64,000 bases of DNA from Kitasatospora sp. NA04385 (GTDB lineage Bacteria > Actinomycetota > Actinomycetes > Streptomycetales > Streptomycetaceae). How positions within the stretch are numbered: the first letter of the stretch is position 1; every line of letters starts with the position of its first letter. The position numbers and the translations under genes are program-made. Shown here piece after piece: positions 24,901 to 33,800 of this stretch. The notes beneath the pieces were generated by a model. That model had not been told where the DNA came from and did no database searches. It saw only the letters and a list, made by a program, of their open reading frames with translations. Location of the stretch: the NCBI RefSeq assembly GCF_013364235.1, contig NZ_CP054919.1, positions 2,972,247 through 3,036,246 on the forward strand. Reading direction: 5' to 3'.

Positions 24901-26409
24901 TTGACCGACCATCAGACTGCGCCGCACCGGGCCCGCTCGGTGTCCTGGCGGCGGCTCAGTTCGCTGCGGGTCCGGCTGATCGCGGTGTTCGCCGCGGTCG
25001 CGCTGGTCACCGCCGTCTCCGCGTCCGGCATCGCCTACTGGCTGAACCGCGACGCGGTGCTCAAGCGCGCCCAGAACTCCGCGCTGAACGACTTCCGGGA
25101 CTCGCTGACCCGCAACGTCTCGTCGCTGCCGCTGGAGCCGACCTGCCAGGACCTGCGGACGCTGGCCTCCCAGGTGGCCAGCTCCGGGCTGGCGTACGAC
25201 GTGGTGGTGGTCGACGACTCGGTGCCCGGCTGCACCGCGTCCTCCGACCCGATCGCGTTCACCGTCCGCCAGATACCCCAGGCGCTGGTCGCCGCGGTGA
25301 ACAAGCCGCGCGAGACCGGCCCCGGCAACCCGTACGAGTACCACCTGTACTGGCAGCGGGTGAACCTGGCCGGGCCGTACGTGGTCGGCGGGACGCGGGT
25401 GGTGCCGGGCGGGCCGACCGCGTACGTGTTCAAGTCGCTGCAGAACGAGCGCGCCGACCTGAACACCCTGGGCTGGTCGCTGGCGGTCGCCACGCTGCTC
25501 GCCCTGGTCGGCTCGGCGCTGCTCGCCCAGGCCGCCTCGGCGACCGTGCTGCGGCCGGTGCGCCGGCTCGGGGACGCCGCCCGGCGGCTCGGCGAGGGCG
25601 AGCTCGACACCCGGCTCGACGTCGAGGGCAACGACGAACTCGCCGAGCTGGCACGGACGTTCAACCGCACCGCGGAGTCGCTCTCCGAGCAGGTCGCGGA
25701 GCTGAGCGCGCGCGAGGCGCAGTCCCGCCGGTTCGTCGCCGACATGTCGCACGAGCTGCGCACCCCGCTGACCGCGATGACCGCCGTCACCGACATCCTG
25801 GAGGACGAGGCCGACGCCCTCGACCCGATGATCGAGCCGGCCGTGCGGATCGTGGTCTCCGAGACCCGCCGCCTGTCCGACCTGGTGGAGAACCTGATGG
25901 AGGTCACCCGCTTCGACGCCGGCACCGCCAGGCTGGTCGCCGACGAGGTCGACATGGCCGACCTGATCATGTCCTGCATCGACGGCCGGGCCTGGTACGA
26001 CGCGGTCGAGCTGGACGCGCCGCGCGGCATCCTGGCCGTGGTCGACCCGCGCCGCCTGGACGTGGTGTTCGCCAACCTGATCGGCAACGCGCTCAAGCAC
26101 GGCGGCTCCCCGGTCAGGGTGAAGGTCCGCCAGGACGACGCGGCGCACACCGTGGTGGTGTCGGTCTCCGACGGCGGCCCCGGCATCCCGGAGGACGTGC
26201 TGCCGCACGTGTTCGACCGCTTCTACAAGGCCGACAAGGGCCGGGCCCGCTCCGAGGGCAGCGGCCTGGGCCTGTCCATCGCCGAGGCCAACGCCCGGAT
26301 CCACGGCGGCGACATCACCGCCGCCAACAACCCGGACGGCGTCGGCGCGGTCTTCACCCTGACCCTGCCGCTCACCCAACCGCCCGCGCCCGGGCCGGAG
26401 GAGGCCTGA
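24901..26409 (+). CDS. afsQ2: Sensor histidine kinase AfsQ2
   Basis: This 502-residue kinase has membrane span 1 at about residues 26-48, an extracellular sensor of about 130 residues with two Cys (TCQDL and VPGCTAS, a possible disulfide), span 2 at about 192-212, HAMP at about 213-265, a phosphoacceptor His284 in DMSHELRTPL, an N-box NLIGNALKHG, G1 DGGPGIP, F-box FDRFYKAD and G2 GSGLGLSI. It phosphorylates AfsQ1. The start is TTG at 24901; I see no in-frame ATG or GTG closer to the first span. The stop overlaps the next gene by one base (TGATG). Confidence 0.92.
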   Translation: MTDHQTAPHRARSVSWRRLSSLRVRLIAVFAAVALVTAVSASGIAYWLNRDAVLKRAQNSALNDFRDSLTRNVSSLPLEPTCQDLRTLASQVASSGLAYDVVVVDDSVPGCTASSDPIAFTVRQIPQALVAAVNKPRETGPGNPYEYHLYWQRVNLAGPYVVGGTRVVPGGPTAYVFKSLQNERADLNTLGWSLAVATLLALVGSALLAQAASATVLRPVRRLGDAARRLGEGELDTRLDVEGNDELAELARTFNRTAESLSEQVAELSAREAQSRRFVADMSHELRTPLTAMTAVTDILEDEADALDPMIEPAVRIVVSETRRLSDLVENLMEVTRFDAGTARLVADEVDMADLIMSCIDGRAWYDAVELDAPRGILAVVDPRRLDVVFANLIGNALKHGGSPVRVKVRQDDAAHTVVVSVSDGGPGIPEDVLPHVFDRFYKADKGRARSEGSGLGLSIAEANARIHGGDITAANNPDGVGAVFTLTLPLTQPPAPGPEEA

Positions 26410-26726
26410 TGTCCGACCGCCGACTCCGCCCGCGCGCCGTCGCCCTGCTGCTCGGCGGGCTGCTCGCCCCCGCCCTGCTGGCCGGCTGCGGCATCCGCCC
26501 CACCGAGGTGCCGGTGGACGCCGGCGCCCCGGCCAGCCGCACCGCCTGTCCCGGCGAGGTGCTGGCCCCGAGGGCGCCGGACACCGCCTCCCCCTCCCCG
26601 GCCCCGGGCACGCTGCCCGCGGCGACCGCCCGGCCGAGCGCGTCGCCGGTCCCCGCCTCCCCGGCGCCCTCGCAGTCGCCGTTCACCGCCCCGTCGCCGT
26701 CCGCGTCCCCGAGCCACTGCCCCTGA
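26409..26726 (+). CDS. Small lipoprotein co-translated with AfsQ2
   Basis: This 105-residue protein has an Arg-rich N-terminus, a hydrophobic signal and lipobox LLAGC (Cys at about residue 27), then a Pro/Ser/Ala-rich unstructured tail ending in SHCP. The start ATG overlaps the afsQ2 stop, so it belongs to the afsQ operon and may act in signal sensing outside the membrane, like accessory lipoproteins of other kinases. In S. coelicolor a lipoprotein gene also follows afsQ2. The function is not known. Confidence 0.82.
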   Translation: MSDRRLRPRAVALLLGGLLAPALLAGCGIRPTEVPVDAGAPASRTACPGEVLAPRAPDTASPSPAPGTLPAATARPSASPVPASPAPSQSPFTAPSPSASPSHCP

Positions 26727-26893
26727 AAGCCGGGGCCCCGCTGCTGACGGCCCGGCAGCGTCGAAGGCCCAGGGCGCCGCGCGCCTTGGAAAGCAGTGCC
26801 CCGGACGTCCCCGTCCCCCGGTTCGTCCCCCCGCTCCCGCCGAACGGGGGACACCGGGGAACCGGGCCGGACGGAACCTGCGTCTTTCGGAGC

Positions 26894-27547
26894 GTGCACA
26901 CCACCGCACCGAGCGACCACGCGACCGGCGAGCAGCCGCACCCCCGCCCGACCCCGACGGACGGGCCGGCGGCGCCGTACCGGCTGCGGACGGCGTCCCG
27001 GTGGCTGCTGGCCCTGCACCTGCTGCTGCTCGGCTGGCTGAGCCTGCGCCCGGTCCCGGCCGCCTGGACCAGCCCGCCCAACCTCACCCCGTTCGCCTCC
27101 GTGCACCAGGCGCTGTCCCTCGGCGGCCTCGCGGCCGTCCGCCAGCTCGGCTCCGGGCTGCTGCCGCTGGCCCCGATCGGCGTGCTGCTGCCGCTCGCGG
27201 TGGGCTCCCCGGCCCGCTCCCGGCTGGCGTCGTTCCTGCGCACCACCGCGGCGGCCGCGCTGCTCGGCACCGCGCTGGAGATCCTGGAGGGCTGGGCCCC
27301 CGGCCACGTCCTGGACGTGGACGACATCCTGCTCGGCACCCTGGGCGCGGCCGCGGCCCACCTGCTGCTGATCCCGCCGCTGCGCGCCCTGGAGCACCGG
27401 CGCCCGGCCGCCCCGACCGCCACCGCCCGCGCCGCCGAGCCCCCCGTTCCGGCCCCGGAACGCGCGGAGGGCCGGAGCGAGACGCGTCCGCGCCCGGTCG
27501 CCCCGGCCCTGTCGGTGCTCGGCTCCCCTGCCGCGCCGCGCGGCTGA
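26894..27547 (+). CDS. VanZ-like membrane protein
   Basis: This 217-residue protein contains the VanZ-type core: a first span (WLLALHLLLLGWLSLRPVP), the NLTPFASV segment typical of the family, two further spans and a TALEILEGWAPGHVLDVDDILLGTLGA segment near the last span, with a Pro/Ala/Arg-rich cytosolic tail. VanZ proteins are linked to glycopeptide and lipoglycopeptide tolerance, but the common actinobacterial members have no defined role. GTG at 26894 is the likely start; a TTG at 26786 would add 36 unstructured residues. The first 167 bp after the lipoprotein hold no gene. Confidence 0.78.
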   Translation: MHTTAPSDHATGEQPHPRPTPTDGPAAPYRLRTASRWLLALHLLLLGWLSLRPVPAAWTSPPNLTPFASVHQALSLGGLAAVRQLGSGLLPLAPIGVLLPLAVGSPARSRLASFLRTTAAAALLGTALEILEGWAPGHVLDVDDILLGTLGAAAAHLLLIPPLRALEHRRPAAPTATARAAEPPVPAPERAEGRSETRPRPVAPALSVLGSPAAPRG

Positions 27548-27582
27548 GCGGCCGAGCCACCCCGGATCAGCTGGTCAGCCGG

Positions 27583-28368
27583 TCAGCTGGCCAGCAGCGT
27601 CCCGAAGTCGAGGACCTGGTCGGCGGCCGGAGGAGTCACCTTCACCGGCTTGTCGAAGTCGCTGAACTGCATCTCGCCGGAGTCGGAGGTCTTCGCCGAC
27701 AGCAGGTAGGGCTCGCCCTCGTTGGCGACGGCGGCCTCGATGTCCTCGCCGTCCGCGGACTTCAGCTTGAGGAGGACCGCCTGGACCCCGCCGACCGTCC
27801 CGGTGCCGGACACGGTGCCGGTCTCCTCCTTGCCGACCTCCTTCTGCGCCTCCAGGGCCGTGTCGCAGAACTCGCCGAGGCCGGAGACCTCGTCGGTCTT
27901 GGTGGAGACCAGCCACTTGCCGCCGACCTTGGCCGCGGCGGCGGCGTTCTGCGGGAAGAGCGTCTTGAGGAAGGCGGCGTCCGGCTTGACCCACACCTTC
28001 TCGGAGGTGCGCAGGATCTCGGCCTTGCCCTGGCCCTCGATGACGAGGGTGCCCGCGCAGTTGCCGGCGGAGTCGGCGGAGACCACGGCGTCCATCTTGC
28101 CCTCCGGCGCGTCCGCCTTGGCGGTCAGCTTGACGCTGGTCAGCTTCGCGCCCACGGCCTGAGTCTTCTTGAGGATGTCCTCGACCGGGAGCTTCTCCAG
28201 GCCGCCGCCCTTCGCCACCGGCGACGCGGAGGCGGAGGCGGAGGCCGAAGTGGCGGCCGGGGCGGAGGCCGCGGGGGCGGCGTCCCCCTCGTCCGAGTTG
28301 CAGGCCGTCAGGCCGGTGACACCGAGGACGGACAGCACGGTGACGGCCAGCAGCCGGTTGGTACGCAT
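27583..28368 (-). CDS. Lipoprotein, LolA/LppX-like fold (copy 1)
   Basis: This 261-residue lipoprotein has signal peptide and lipobox LTAC (Cys23), an Ala/Ser-rich linker and a domain resembling the LppX/LprAFG or LolA half-barrel (VGAKLTSVKLTAKAD, GNCAGTLVIEGQGKAEILRTSEKVWVKPDAAFL, FDKPVKVTPPAADQV). Two Cys pairs fit disulfides. Such proteins bind or move lipids or sense the envelope. It is a paralogue of the next upstream gene, with the same order of motifs and near-identical signal peptide. ATG at 28368. Confidence 0.82.
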   Translation of the reverse strand: MRTNRLLAVTVLSVLGVTGLTACNSDEGDAAPAASAPAATSASASASASPVAKGGGLEKLPVEDILKKTQAVGAKLTSVKLTAKADAPEGKMDAVVSADSAGNCAGTLVIEGQGKAEILRTSEKVWVKPDAAFLKTLFPQNAAAAAKVGGKWLVSTKTDEVSGLGEFCDTALEAQKEVGKEETGTVSGTGTVGGVQAVLLKLKSADGEDIEAAVANEGEPYLLSAKTSDSGEMQFSDFDKPVKVTPPAADQVLDFGTLLAS

Positions 28369-28527
28369 CAGAGTGGGTTCCTGTTTCTATGACAATCGGA
28401 TGCGCGAGTCTCCCAGTGGGCGGAACCGGCCCTTTCGCCGCCTCCACCGCCTTTACTTCCGCTTTATTTTCTGTTGTGCGGCGGAAATGCCGGGCCGGGG
28501 CGGCCCCTCGACCGCCCCGGCCCCGGG

Positions 28528-29319
28528 TCAGCCGTCCAGCAGGCCGTCGCCGCTGACGGTCTGGTCGGCCGGCGGCGCGGTCACCTTCACCGGCTTGTCG
28601 AAGTCGCTGAAGCCCATCGAGGCCTCCGCCCCGCCGTCGACCGCCAGCAGGTAGGGCTTGCCCTCCAGCGAGAACGAGGCGATCTCCGGGGTGTCGCCGT
28701 CCTGCCCCTCGTTCAGGTCGACCGTCACCACCTTGACGCCGTCGAGCACCTTGGTGTCGCCCTTGGTGCCGCGCTCGTCCGGGGTGCCGTCCTGCTGCAC
28801 GCCGATCGTCTTCTGCAGGCTCAGGCCCAGGTCGCACATCGGGCCGAAGCGGCCGCCGTCGGCGCTGCCGTCGCTCAGCCACTTGCCCTTCAGCGTGGCG
28901 GCCTTGGCAGGCACGAACGCGTTGAGGAAGTCCGCGTCCGGCTTGAGGTACAGCTTCCCGCCGGTGCGCCGGACCTCGACCTTGCCCTTGCCGTCCCGGG
29001 TGAACTCGCCCGCGCAGTCGCCGTCGGCGTCCGCGGACGCGGTGCCGCTGAGCTTCTCGCCGTCGCTCTCGTACGCGACGGTGAACTTGACGGAGGTGAG
29101 CTTGCTGCCGACCTCCCGGGCCTTGGTCAGGATCTCCGGGACGGTGAGCTTCTCCAGCCCGTTGGGCGCCCCCGCAGGCGACTTGGCGGCGGCGGGCGCG
29201 GAGGCGCCGACCGAGGCCGCGGCGTCCCCGCTGCCGTCGTCCTCCGGGTCGCACGCCACCACCCCGGTCATCCCCAGGACGGACAGCACGGTGACGGCGA
29301 GCAGCCGATTGGCACGCAT
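28528..29319 (-). CDS. Lipoprotein, LolA/LppX-like fold (copy 2)
   Basis: This 263-residue paralogue of the preceding gene has signal MRANRLLAVTVLSVLG, lipobox VVAC, the motif EILTKAREVGSKLTSVKFT, CAGEFTRDGKGKVEVRRTGGKLYLKPDADFL and FDKPVKVTAPPADQT. The two genes are separated by 159 bp and are best explained by tandem duplication. ATG at 29319 matches the paralogue's start; an ATG nine bases upstream is possible. Confidence 0.82.
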   Translation of the reverse strand: MRANRLLAVTVLSVLGMTGVVACDPEDDGSGDAAASVGASAPAAAKSPAGAPNGLEKLTVPEILTKAREVGSKLTSVKFTVAYESDGEKLSGTASADADGDCAGEFTRDGKGKVEVRRTGGKLYLKPDADFLNAFVPAKAATLKGKWLSDGSADGGRFGPMCDLGLSLQKTIGVQQDGTPDERGTKGDTKVLDGVKVVTVDLNEGQDGDTPEIASFSLEGKPYLLAVDGGAEASMGFSDFDKPVKVTAPPADQTVSGDGLLDG

Positions 29320-30044
29320 CAGAATCATTTCCACTTCGCTATGACGATCAGGACGCGGGGAGCTCCCGGCCGGGGCCCCGCACGCATGGCTTCGCCGCGG
29401 CCGGTCTCCTCCCGCGCAGCGCGCGGTCCCGGCCGGGGCAGGGCGCCGGTGGCGCCGCCTCAGCCCTGCCTCAGCACCGCGGAAGCCGCTCGGAGCCGGG
29501 CCGGGCCGACCCGGCGGGCCGGGCTCGCCCGGTGGGCCTGGTGGGCCCGGTGACGGGCCGGCTGCCGGTGCCGTCCGGGCGGGCATCGGCCGCTCGCACC
29601 CCGGTCGGCGAGGAATTCGCGCGCATTCCCTGTTCCCCCCATGCGGAACTCACGATGAACCGGCCGCAGGCTCCCGGCCCGGGCGCTCCCCACGCCCCGG
29701 CCCCGTCCCGCGCACCGGGTCCGTCCGGTCCGTGCCCGCCGCCCGGCATGTTCCCCCGTCGGGCGTCAGCACGCTGACGAACGGTCAGACAATACTGGAA
29801 GCCGGGGACGGCCACCGCCGCGTTCCGGACGTGCTCCGGGCGCGCTCCGGGCACGCTCCGGCCGCCGCGCCGCAAACTCGGGGTGGCCCCCGAGGGGACC
29901 CTGAGTCCGCCCTCCTCCGGACCGGGTACCGGATCGGGGTCCGGATCGGCTTCGCGGCGGACGCGAAGCGGCAGGTCACGGCAGCAGGATGGAGTCATCA
30001 CCCGGTCGGAGGGACCGCACCGGGAACACTCCCCGGAGGAGACG
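29320..30044. other. 725-bp intergenic region without a supported gene
   Basis: No reading frame here has a ribosome-binding site, a recognisable domain or sensible codon use. It contains the promoter of lipoprotein copy 2 (end near 29340), a lower-GC patch around 29610-29660 and an AT-rich AATACT-like element near 29790 that may belong to the PspC gene. Confidence 0.5.
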
Positions 30045-30227
30045 ATGAGCAGCCTCGCCCGTCCCCGTCACAACCGCGTCATCGCCGGCGTCTGCGCCGG
30101 CCTCGCCCGGCGCTTCGGGCTCACCCCGTGGACGGTCCGGACCATCTTCCTGGTGTCCTGCCTGCTGCCCGGCCCCCAGTTCCTGATCTACCTGGCGCTG
30201 TGGCTGCTGCTGCCCCAGGAGCCGTGA
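30045..30227 (+). CDS. PspC-domain small membrane protein
   Basis: This 60-residue protein consists only of a PspC domain: RPRHNRVIAGVCAGLARRFGLTPWTVRTIFL followed by a membrane span ending in WLLLPQEP. PspC domains act in envelope stress signalling and as N-terminal parts of some kinases; this single-domain form is common in actinobacteria. ATG at 30045 follows GGAGGAGACG, a strong ribosome-binding site; the longer frame upstream is not needed. Confidence 0.85.
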   Translation: MSSLARPRHNRVIAGVCAGLARRFGLTPWTVRTIFLVSCLLPGPQFLIYLALWLLLPQEP

Positions 30228-30597
30228 GCCGCGCCCGCCCGTTCCACCCCGCCCCGCCCCGCCCCGGACGGGACGGACGGTGCCGAACGCCGGTCGTTTG
30301 CCGGGGCGTCGGAGCCCTGCGCCACCGCCGGGCGGCAGCCCGGCCCGGGGCCCCGCCATCGCCGGAGGGCGGCCCGATGGCATCCGATGCGGGCCCCCGG
30401 CGGGGCGGGCGGAAGCCTCCGTAACCGGTCCTGGGGATTTTCGGCCGGTGCGGCGGACGAACGCACCGGGCGGGCGGGGCGGGCGGCAGCCTGCCGACGG
30501 GCCCGAGCGCCGAGCCTCAGCGCCGGGCCCGCGGGGTCCGAGCACGGCGAAGGGGCCGCTCCCGGTGCGGGAGCGGCCCCTTTCGCGGTGCGGTGCG
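30228..30597 (-). terminator. Intergenic region ending in a strong terminator hairpin
   Basis: A 14-bp stem (30550-30563 with 30569-30582) with a 5-nt loop lies 16 nt after the stop of the secreted-protein gene on the minus strand. The remaining 320 bp carry no gene and no other clear signal. Confidence 0.8.
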
Positions 30598-31071
30598 TCA
30601 GCCGCCCAGGCCCGGCAGGCTGGGCAGGCCCGGGGCGCCGCCACCGGTCGGGGACAGGCTGCTCAGGGTGCCGACCACGCCGCCGACCGGGGTCTTGGAC
30701 AGGCCCTGGCCGCCGGGGACGGAGTCCAGGCCGCCGATCCGGTTGGCGGCCGCGGGGGCCTGCTCCTGGTCCACGCCGCCGGGGCCGGTCTGCTCGGCGA
30801 CCGGCGGGGCCTGCTCCTCGGCGGGAGCGACGGCCGGGGCGCCGGCGGCCGGGTTGAGGGTGCCGGTCACCGTGCCGAGCTGGTCGCCGCCGGGGAGCTT
30901 GCTCACCGCGCCGGTGGCCGCACCGGTCACGCCGGGGTTGGTGAGCGCGCTGGTCGGCAGTCCGAGGCCGCCGGGGGCGACCGGCGCGGCGGAGGCGGAG
31001 CCCGCGGCGACGGCGGCGAAGGCGACGCCGAGCGCGGCGGCGCCGGCGGCCTTGAGAGTGGCCTGCTTCAT
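30598..31071 (-). CDS. Secreted Ala/Gly/Pro-rich protein of unknown function
   Basis: This 157-residue protein has a signal peptide (MKQATLKAAGAAALGVAFAAVAAGSASA, cleavage after ASA) and a mature part of low complexity with LGLPTSALTNPGVTGAATGAVSKLPGG and a GLPSLPGLGG tail. No catalytic motif and no Cys are present. It resembles the small secreted proteins common in Streptomyces that are annotated as ATP-binding or secreted without evidence. ATG at 31071 was chosen because it gives a standard signal peptide. Confidence 0.78.
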   Translation of the reverse strand: MKQATLKAAGAAALGVAFAAVAAGSASAAPVAPGGLGLPTSALTNPGVTGAATGAVSKLPGGDQLGTVTGTLNPAAGAPAVAPAEEQAPPVAEQTGPGGVDQEQAPAAANRIGGLDSVPGGQGLSKTPVGGVVGTLSSLSPTGGGAPGLPSLPGLGG

Positions 31072-31261
31072 GTGTGCGTCCTCAGTCCTGGTCGGGCCGG
31101 TGCACCGGCGGACGCCCGAAGGATCGGGGACGTCGCCGTCACACCGAGTCAGCAGTGACCGGCCCACCGTAGTGAGAGGACCGTGCACCCTCCAAAGCCC
31201 GACCACTCCGGAGAGTGATAAGTCGGACCATCTCCCTGGACGCCGGAGCCGCGCCGGTCCG

Positions 31262-32410
31262 CTAGCCGCGCGGCCCGAACAGCCACTCCGCCTTCAGCTC
31301 GGCGTACCCCGGCTTGATCACGTCGCTGATCATCGCCAGCCGCTCGTCGAACGGCAGGAACGCCGACTTCATCGCGTTGACGGTGAACCACTCCAGGTCC
31401 GCCAGGGTGTACCCGAAGGCGTCCACCAGGTGCGCGAACTCGCGGCTCATCGAGGTGCCGCTCATCAGCCGGTTGTCCGTGTTGACGGTGACCCGGAACT
31501 TCAGCCGGGCCAGCAGCCCGAGCGGGTGCTCCTCGTACGAGGCCGCCGCGCCGGTCTGCAGGTTGGAGGTCGGGCACATCTCCAGCGGAATCCGCTTGTC
31601 CCGCACGTACGCGGCCAGCCGGCCCAGCTCCACCCGGCCGTCGGCGCCGACCGTGATGTCGTCCACGATCCGCACGCCGTGGCCGAGCCGGTCCGCGCCG
31701 CAGCACTGCAGCGCCTCCCAGATCGACGGCAGGCCGAACGCCTCGCCCGCGTGGATGGTGAAGTGGTTGTTCTCGCCCTTGAGGTAGTCGAACGCCGCCT
31801 GGTGCCGGGTCGGCGGGTGGCCCGCCTCGGCGCCCGCGATGTCGAACCCGACCACGCCCCGGTCCCGGTGGCGGTTGGCCAGCTCGGCGATCTCCTGCGA
31901 GCGGGCGGCGTGCCGCATCGCGGTCAGCAGCGTCCCCACCCGGATCCGGTGCCCGCGCGCCCGGGCGTTCTCCTCGCCGATCCGGAAGCCCTCGTTGACG
32001 GCCTCCACCACCTCGTCCAGGGTCAGCCCGGCCTCCAGGTGCTGCTCCGGCGCGTACCGCACCTCGGCGTACACCACCCCGTCGGCGGCCAGGTCCTCCG
32101 CGCAGTCCGCGGCGACCCGCACCAGCGCGGCCCGGGTCTGCATCACCGCGCAGGTGTGCGCGAAGGTCTCCAGGTACCGCTCCAGCGAACCGGAGTCGGC
32201 GGCCTCCCGGAACCACACCCCGAGTTCCTTCGGATCGGTGGTCGGCAGGCCTTCGTAGCCGCAGTCGGCGGCGAGTTCGACGATCGTCTCCGGCCGCAGC
32301 CCACCGTCCAGGTGGTCGTGCAGGAGCACCTTCGGGGCGCGGGCGATCTGTTCGGACGTGGGCACGCGCGGGGCCGTGGTGCCCGCGATCGCAGTGATCT
32401 GCTTCTCCAT
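31262..32410 (-). CDS. add: Adenosine deaminase
   Basis: This 382-residue TIM-barrel zinc enzyme deaminates (deoxy)adenosine to (deoxy)inosine, feeding purine nucleoside phosphorylase. Metal and catalytic motifs are HDHLDG, the IHAGE segment with the zinc His and proton-donor Glu, LGHGVR and the TVNTDN segment. ATG at 32410; TATGCT ends 6 nt upstream on the same strand and no ribosome-binding site exists, so the mRNA should be leaderless. The operator lies 4 bp upstream of the -10. Confidence 0.95.
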   Translation of the reverse strand: MEKQITAIAGTTAPRVPTSEQIARAPKVLLHDHLDGGLRPETIVELAADCGYEGLPTTDPKELGVWFREAADSGSLERYLETFAHTCAVMQTRAALVRVAADCAEDLAADGVVYAEVRYAPEQHLEAGLTLDEVVEAVNEGFRIGEENARARGHRIRVGTLLTAMRHAARSQEIAELANRHRDRGVVGFDIAGAEAGHPPTRHQAAFDYLKGENNHFTIHAGEAFGLPSIWEALQCCGADRLGHGVRIVDDITVGADGRVELGRLAAYVRDKRIPLEMCPTSNLQTGAAASYEEHPLGLLARLKFRVTVNTDNRLMSGTSMSREFAHLVDAFGYTLADLEWFTVNAMKSAFLPFDERLAMISDVIKPGYAELKAEWLFGPRG

Positions 32411-32426
32411 TGCCGGAGCATAGACC

Positions 32427-32438
32427 CTACGCGCGTAG
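32427..32438. promoter_or_regulatory. Operator palindrome in the add promoter
   Basis: A perfect CTACGCGCGTAG lies upstream of add. On the minus strand the -10 TATGCT is at 32422-32417 and the ATG at 32410, so the dyad covers the promoter spacer. Confidence 0.87.
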
Positions 32439-32465
32439 ATTGCCTACCACCACGCCGTTCCGCGG

Positions 32466-32685
32466 CTACTCCCCCGGCTCCCGCCGCCGCTCCCGGGTCT
32501 CCCGGCAGGCCCGCTCCACCGCCCCCGGTCCTCGCCCAGGTCGCACAGCAGCGCCACCGGCAGGGCCGACTCCGACAGGAGGCAGTCGCGCACGACGTGG
32601 CCGCACAGCCCCCGCCGGACGCCTCCTCGGCCGTCTGCGCGGTCAGCAGCCGCTCCAGGTCGGCGGGCACGTGGGCGGCGCCCAC
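32466..32685 (-). pseudogene. Broken small gene upstream of add with two frame shifts
   Basis: Three consecutive frame segments on the minus strand read as one protein of about 74 residues: VPADLERLLTAQTAEEASGG, then LCGHVVRDCLLSESALPVAL with LCDLGEDRG, then ERACRETRERRREPGE and a TAG at 32468-32466. Each segment has near-complete GC third positions. The joins fall in C5 runs of the plus strand at 32609-32613 and 32522-32526; adding one base in each run restores the frame. GTG starts are at 32685 or 32670. Either a decayed gene or two homopolymer sequencing errors could give this. I do not recognise the function. Confidence 0.55.
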
Positions 32686-32779
32686 CGCGTGACACTCCGG
32701 ACGACCGCCCCTCCCCACCGCCGACCACCGGCCGTCGCGGGGACCCTGACGCCCGGCGGACCGGCCCTCCCAACCGGGC

Positions 32780-33736
32780 CTAGTCGTGCGCCAGGATGCT
32801 CCCCCGGCGCGAGAGCACGAAGTCGCGGAAGGCCGCCGCCGGCGGCGTGAGCGGGCGGGTGGCGTGCCAGGCCAGGCCGATCGCGCGGCGGGTGCGGGGG
32901 GCGGTGACCTCCAGCTCGACGACGCCGGGGCGGGGGACGAGCGCGGGCGGCAGGAGCGCGACGCCGAGGCCCGCGGCGACCAGGCCGCGCAGGGTCTCGA
33001 CCTCCTCGCCCTCGAAGGCGATCCGCGGGGTGAACCCGGCCTCCGCGCAGAAGCTCTCCATGATGTGGCGCAGCCCGTACCCCTCCTCGACGGTCACCCA
33101 GGTGTCGTCGGCGACCTCGGCGAGCCTGATCCGGCGGCGCGCCGCGAGGCGGTGCTCGGCGGGGACGGTCAGGAACAGCCGCTGCTCGTCCAGCGGGCGG
33201 GCGACCAGGTCGGGGGCGTCCGGGAGCGGGGAGACCAGGCAGAGGTCGAGCTCCCCGGCGCGCAGGCGCTCCAGCATCGCGGCGACGTAGTCCTGGACGA
33301 GCTGGAAGCGCACCCGCGGGTGCCCGGTCCGGAAGCCGCGCAGCAGGGCGGGCACCGCGTCCGTGCCCATGGTGTGCAGGAAGCCGAAGGCGACCCGGCC
33401 GCCCGCCGGGTCGGCCTCGGCGCGGGCGGCCTCCACGCCGCGTTCGACCTCGGCGAGGGCGCGTTCGACGGCGTCCAGCAGGATCCGGCCGGCCCGGGTG
33501 AGCCGGACGGCGCGGCCCTGGCGGGCGAGCAGGTCGACGCCGAGCTCGGCTTCGAGCCGGGCGACGGCGCGCGAGAGGGTGGGCTGCGGCATGCCGAGCA
33601 GCTGGGCGGCCTGGGTGACGTGCTCCAGCCGGGCGACGGCCGCGAACTCCGCCAACTGCGGTGCGAGCACCGTCACATCGGCGTCCGGACCGAGTTCGGC
33701 GAGGCGGACCGGCCCGGAGCTGCTCTCATGCGTCAT
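32780..33736 (-). CDS. LysR-family transcriptional regulator
   Basis: This 318-residue LysR-type regulator has the N-terminal helix-turn-helix at about residues 22-50 (LAEFAAVARLEHVTQAAQLL, MPQPTLSRAVARLEAELG, RLTRAGRILL) and a periplasmic-binding-like effector domain (VRFQLVQDYVAAMLERLRAGELDLCLVSPLPD, EGEEVETLRGLVAAGLGVALLP). ATG at 33736 is preferred over ones upstream because of the inverted repeat there. It is divergent from the MFS transporter and probably controls it in response to an effector, as this pairing does in other bacteria. Confidence 0.9.
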   Translation of the reverse strand: MTHESSSGPVRLAELGPDADVTVLAPQLAEFAAVARLEHVTQAAQLLGMPQPTLSRAVARLEAELGVDLLARQGRAVRLTRAGRILLDAVERALAEVERGVEAARAEADPAGGRVAFGFLHTMGTDAVPALLRGFRTGHPRVRFQLVQDYVAAMLERLRAGELDLCLVSPLPDAPDLVARPLDEQRLFLTVPAEHRLAARRRIRLAEVADDTWVTVEEGYGLRHIMESFCAEAGFTPRIAFEGEEVETLRGLVAAGLGVALLPPALVPRPGVVELEVTAPRTRRAIGLAWHATRPLTPPAAAFRDFVLSRRGSILAHD

Positions 33737-33737
33737 G

Positions 33738-33761
33738 GCATGAATGCTCCCCCATTCATGC
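33738..33761. promoter_or_regulatory. Inverted repeat between LysR regulator and MFS gene
   Basis: GCATGAAT (33738-33745) and ATTCATGC (33754-33761) are perfect arms with an 8-nt centre and include the T-N11-A type spacing favoured by LysR regulators. It abuts the LysR start and lies 27 bp before the MFS -10 (TAGCGT, 33788-33793). Confidence 0.7.
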
Positions 33762-33800
33762 ATTGGACGCATCAGGCGGCGCGGTCCTAGCGTCGACACC

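Noticed and set aside
29471..30001. A 176-residue minus-strand open frame in the large intergenic region
   Set aside because: No ribosome-binding site, no conserved pattern and composition like non-coding GC-rich DNA.
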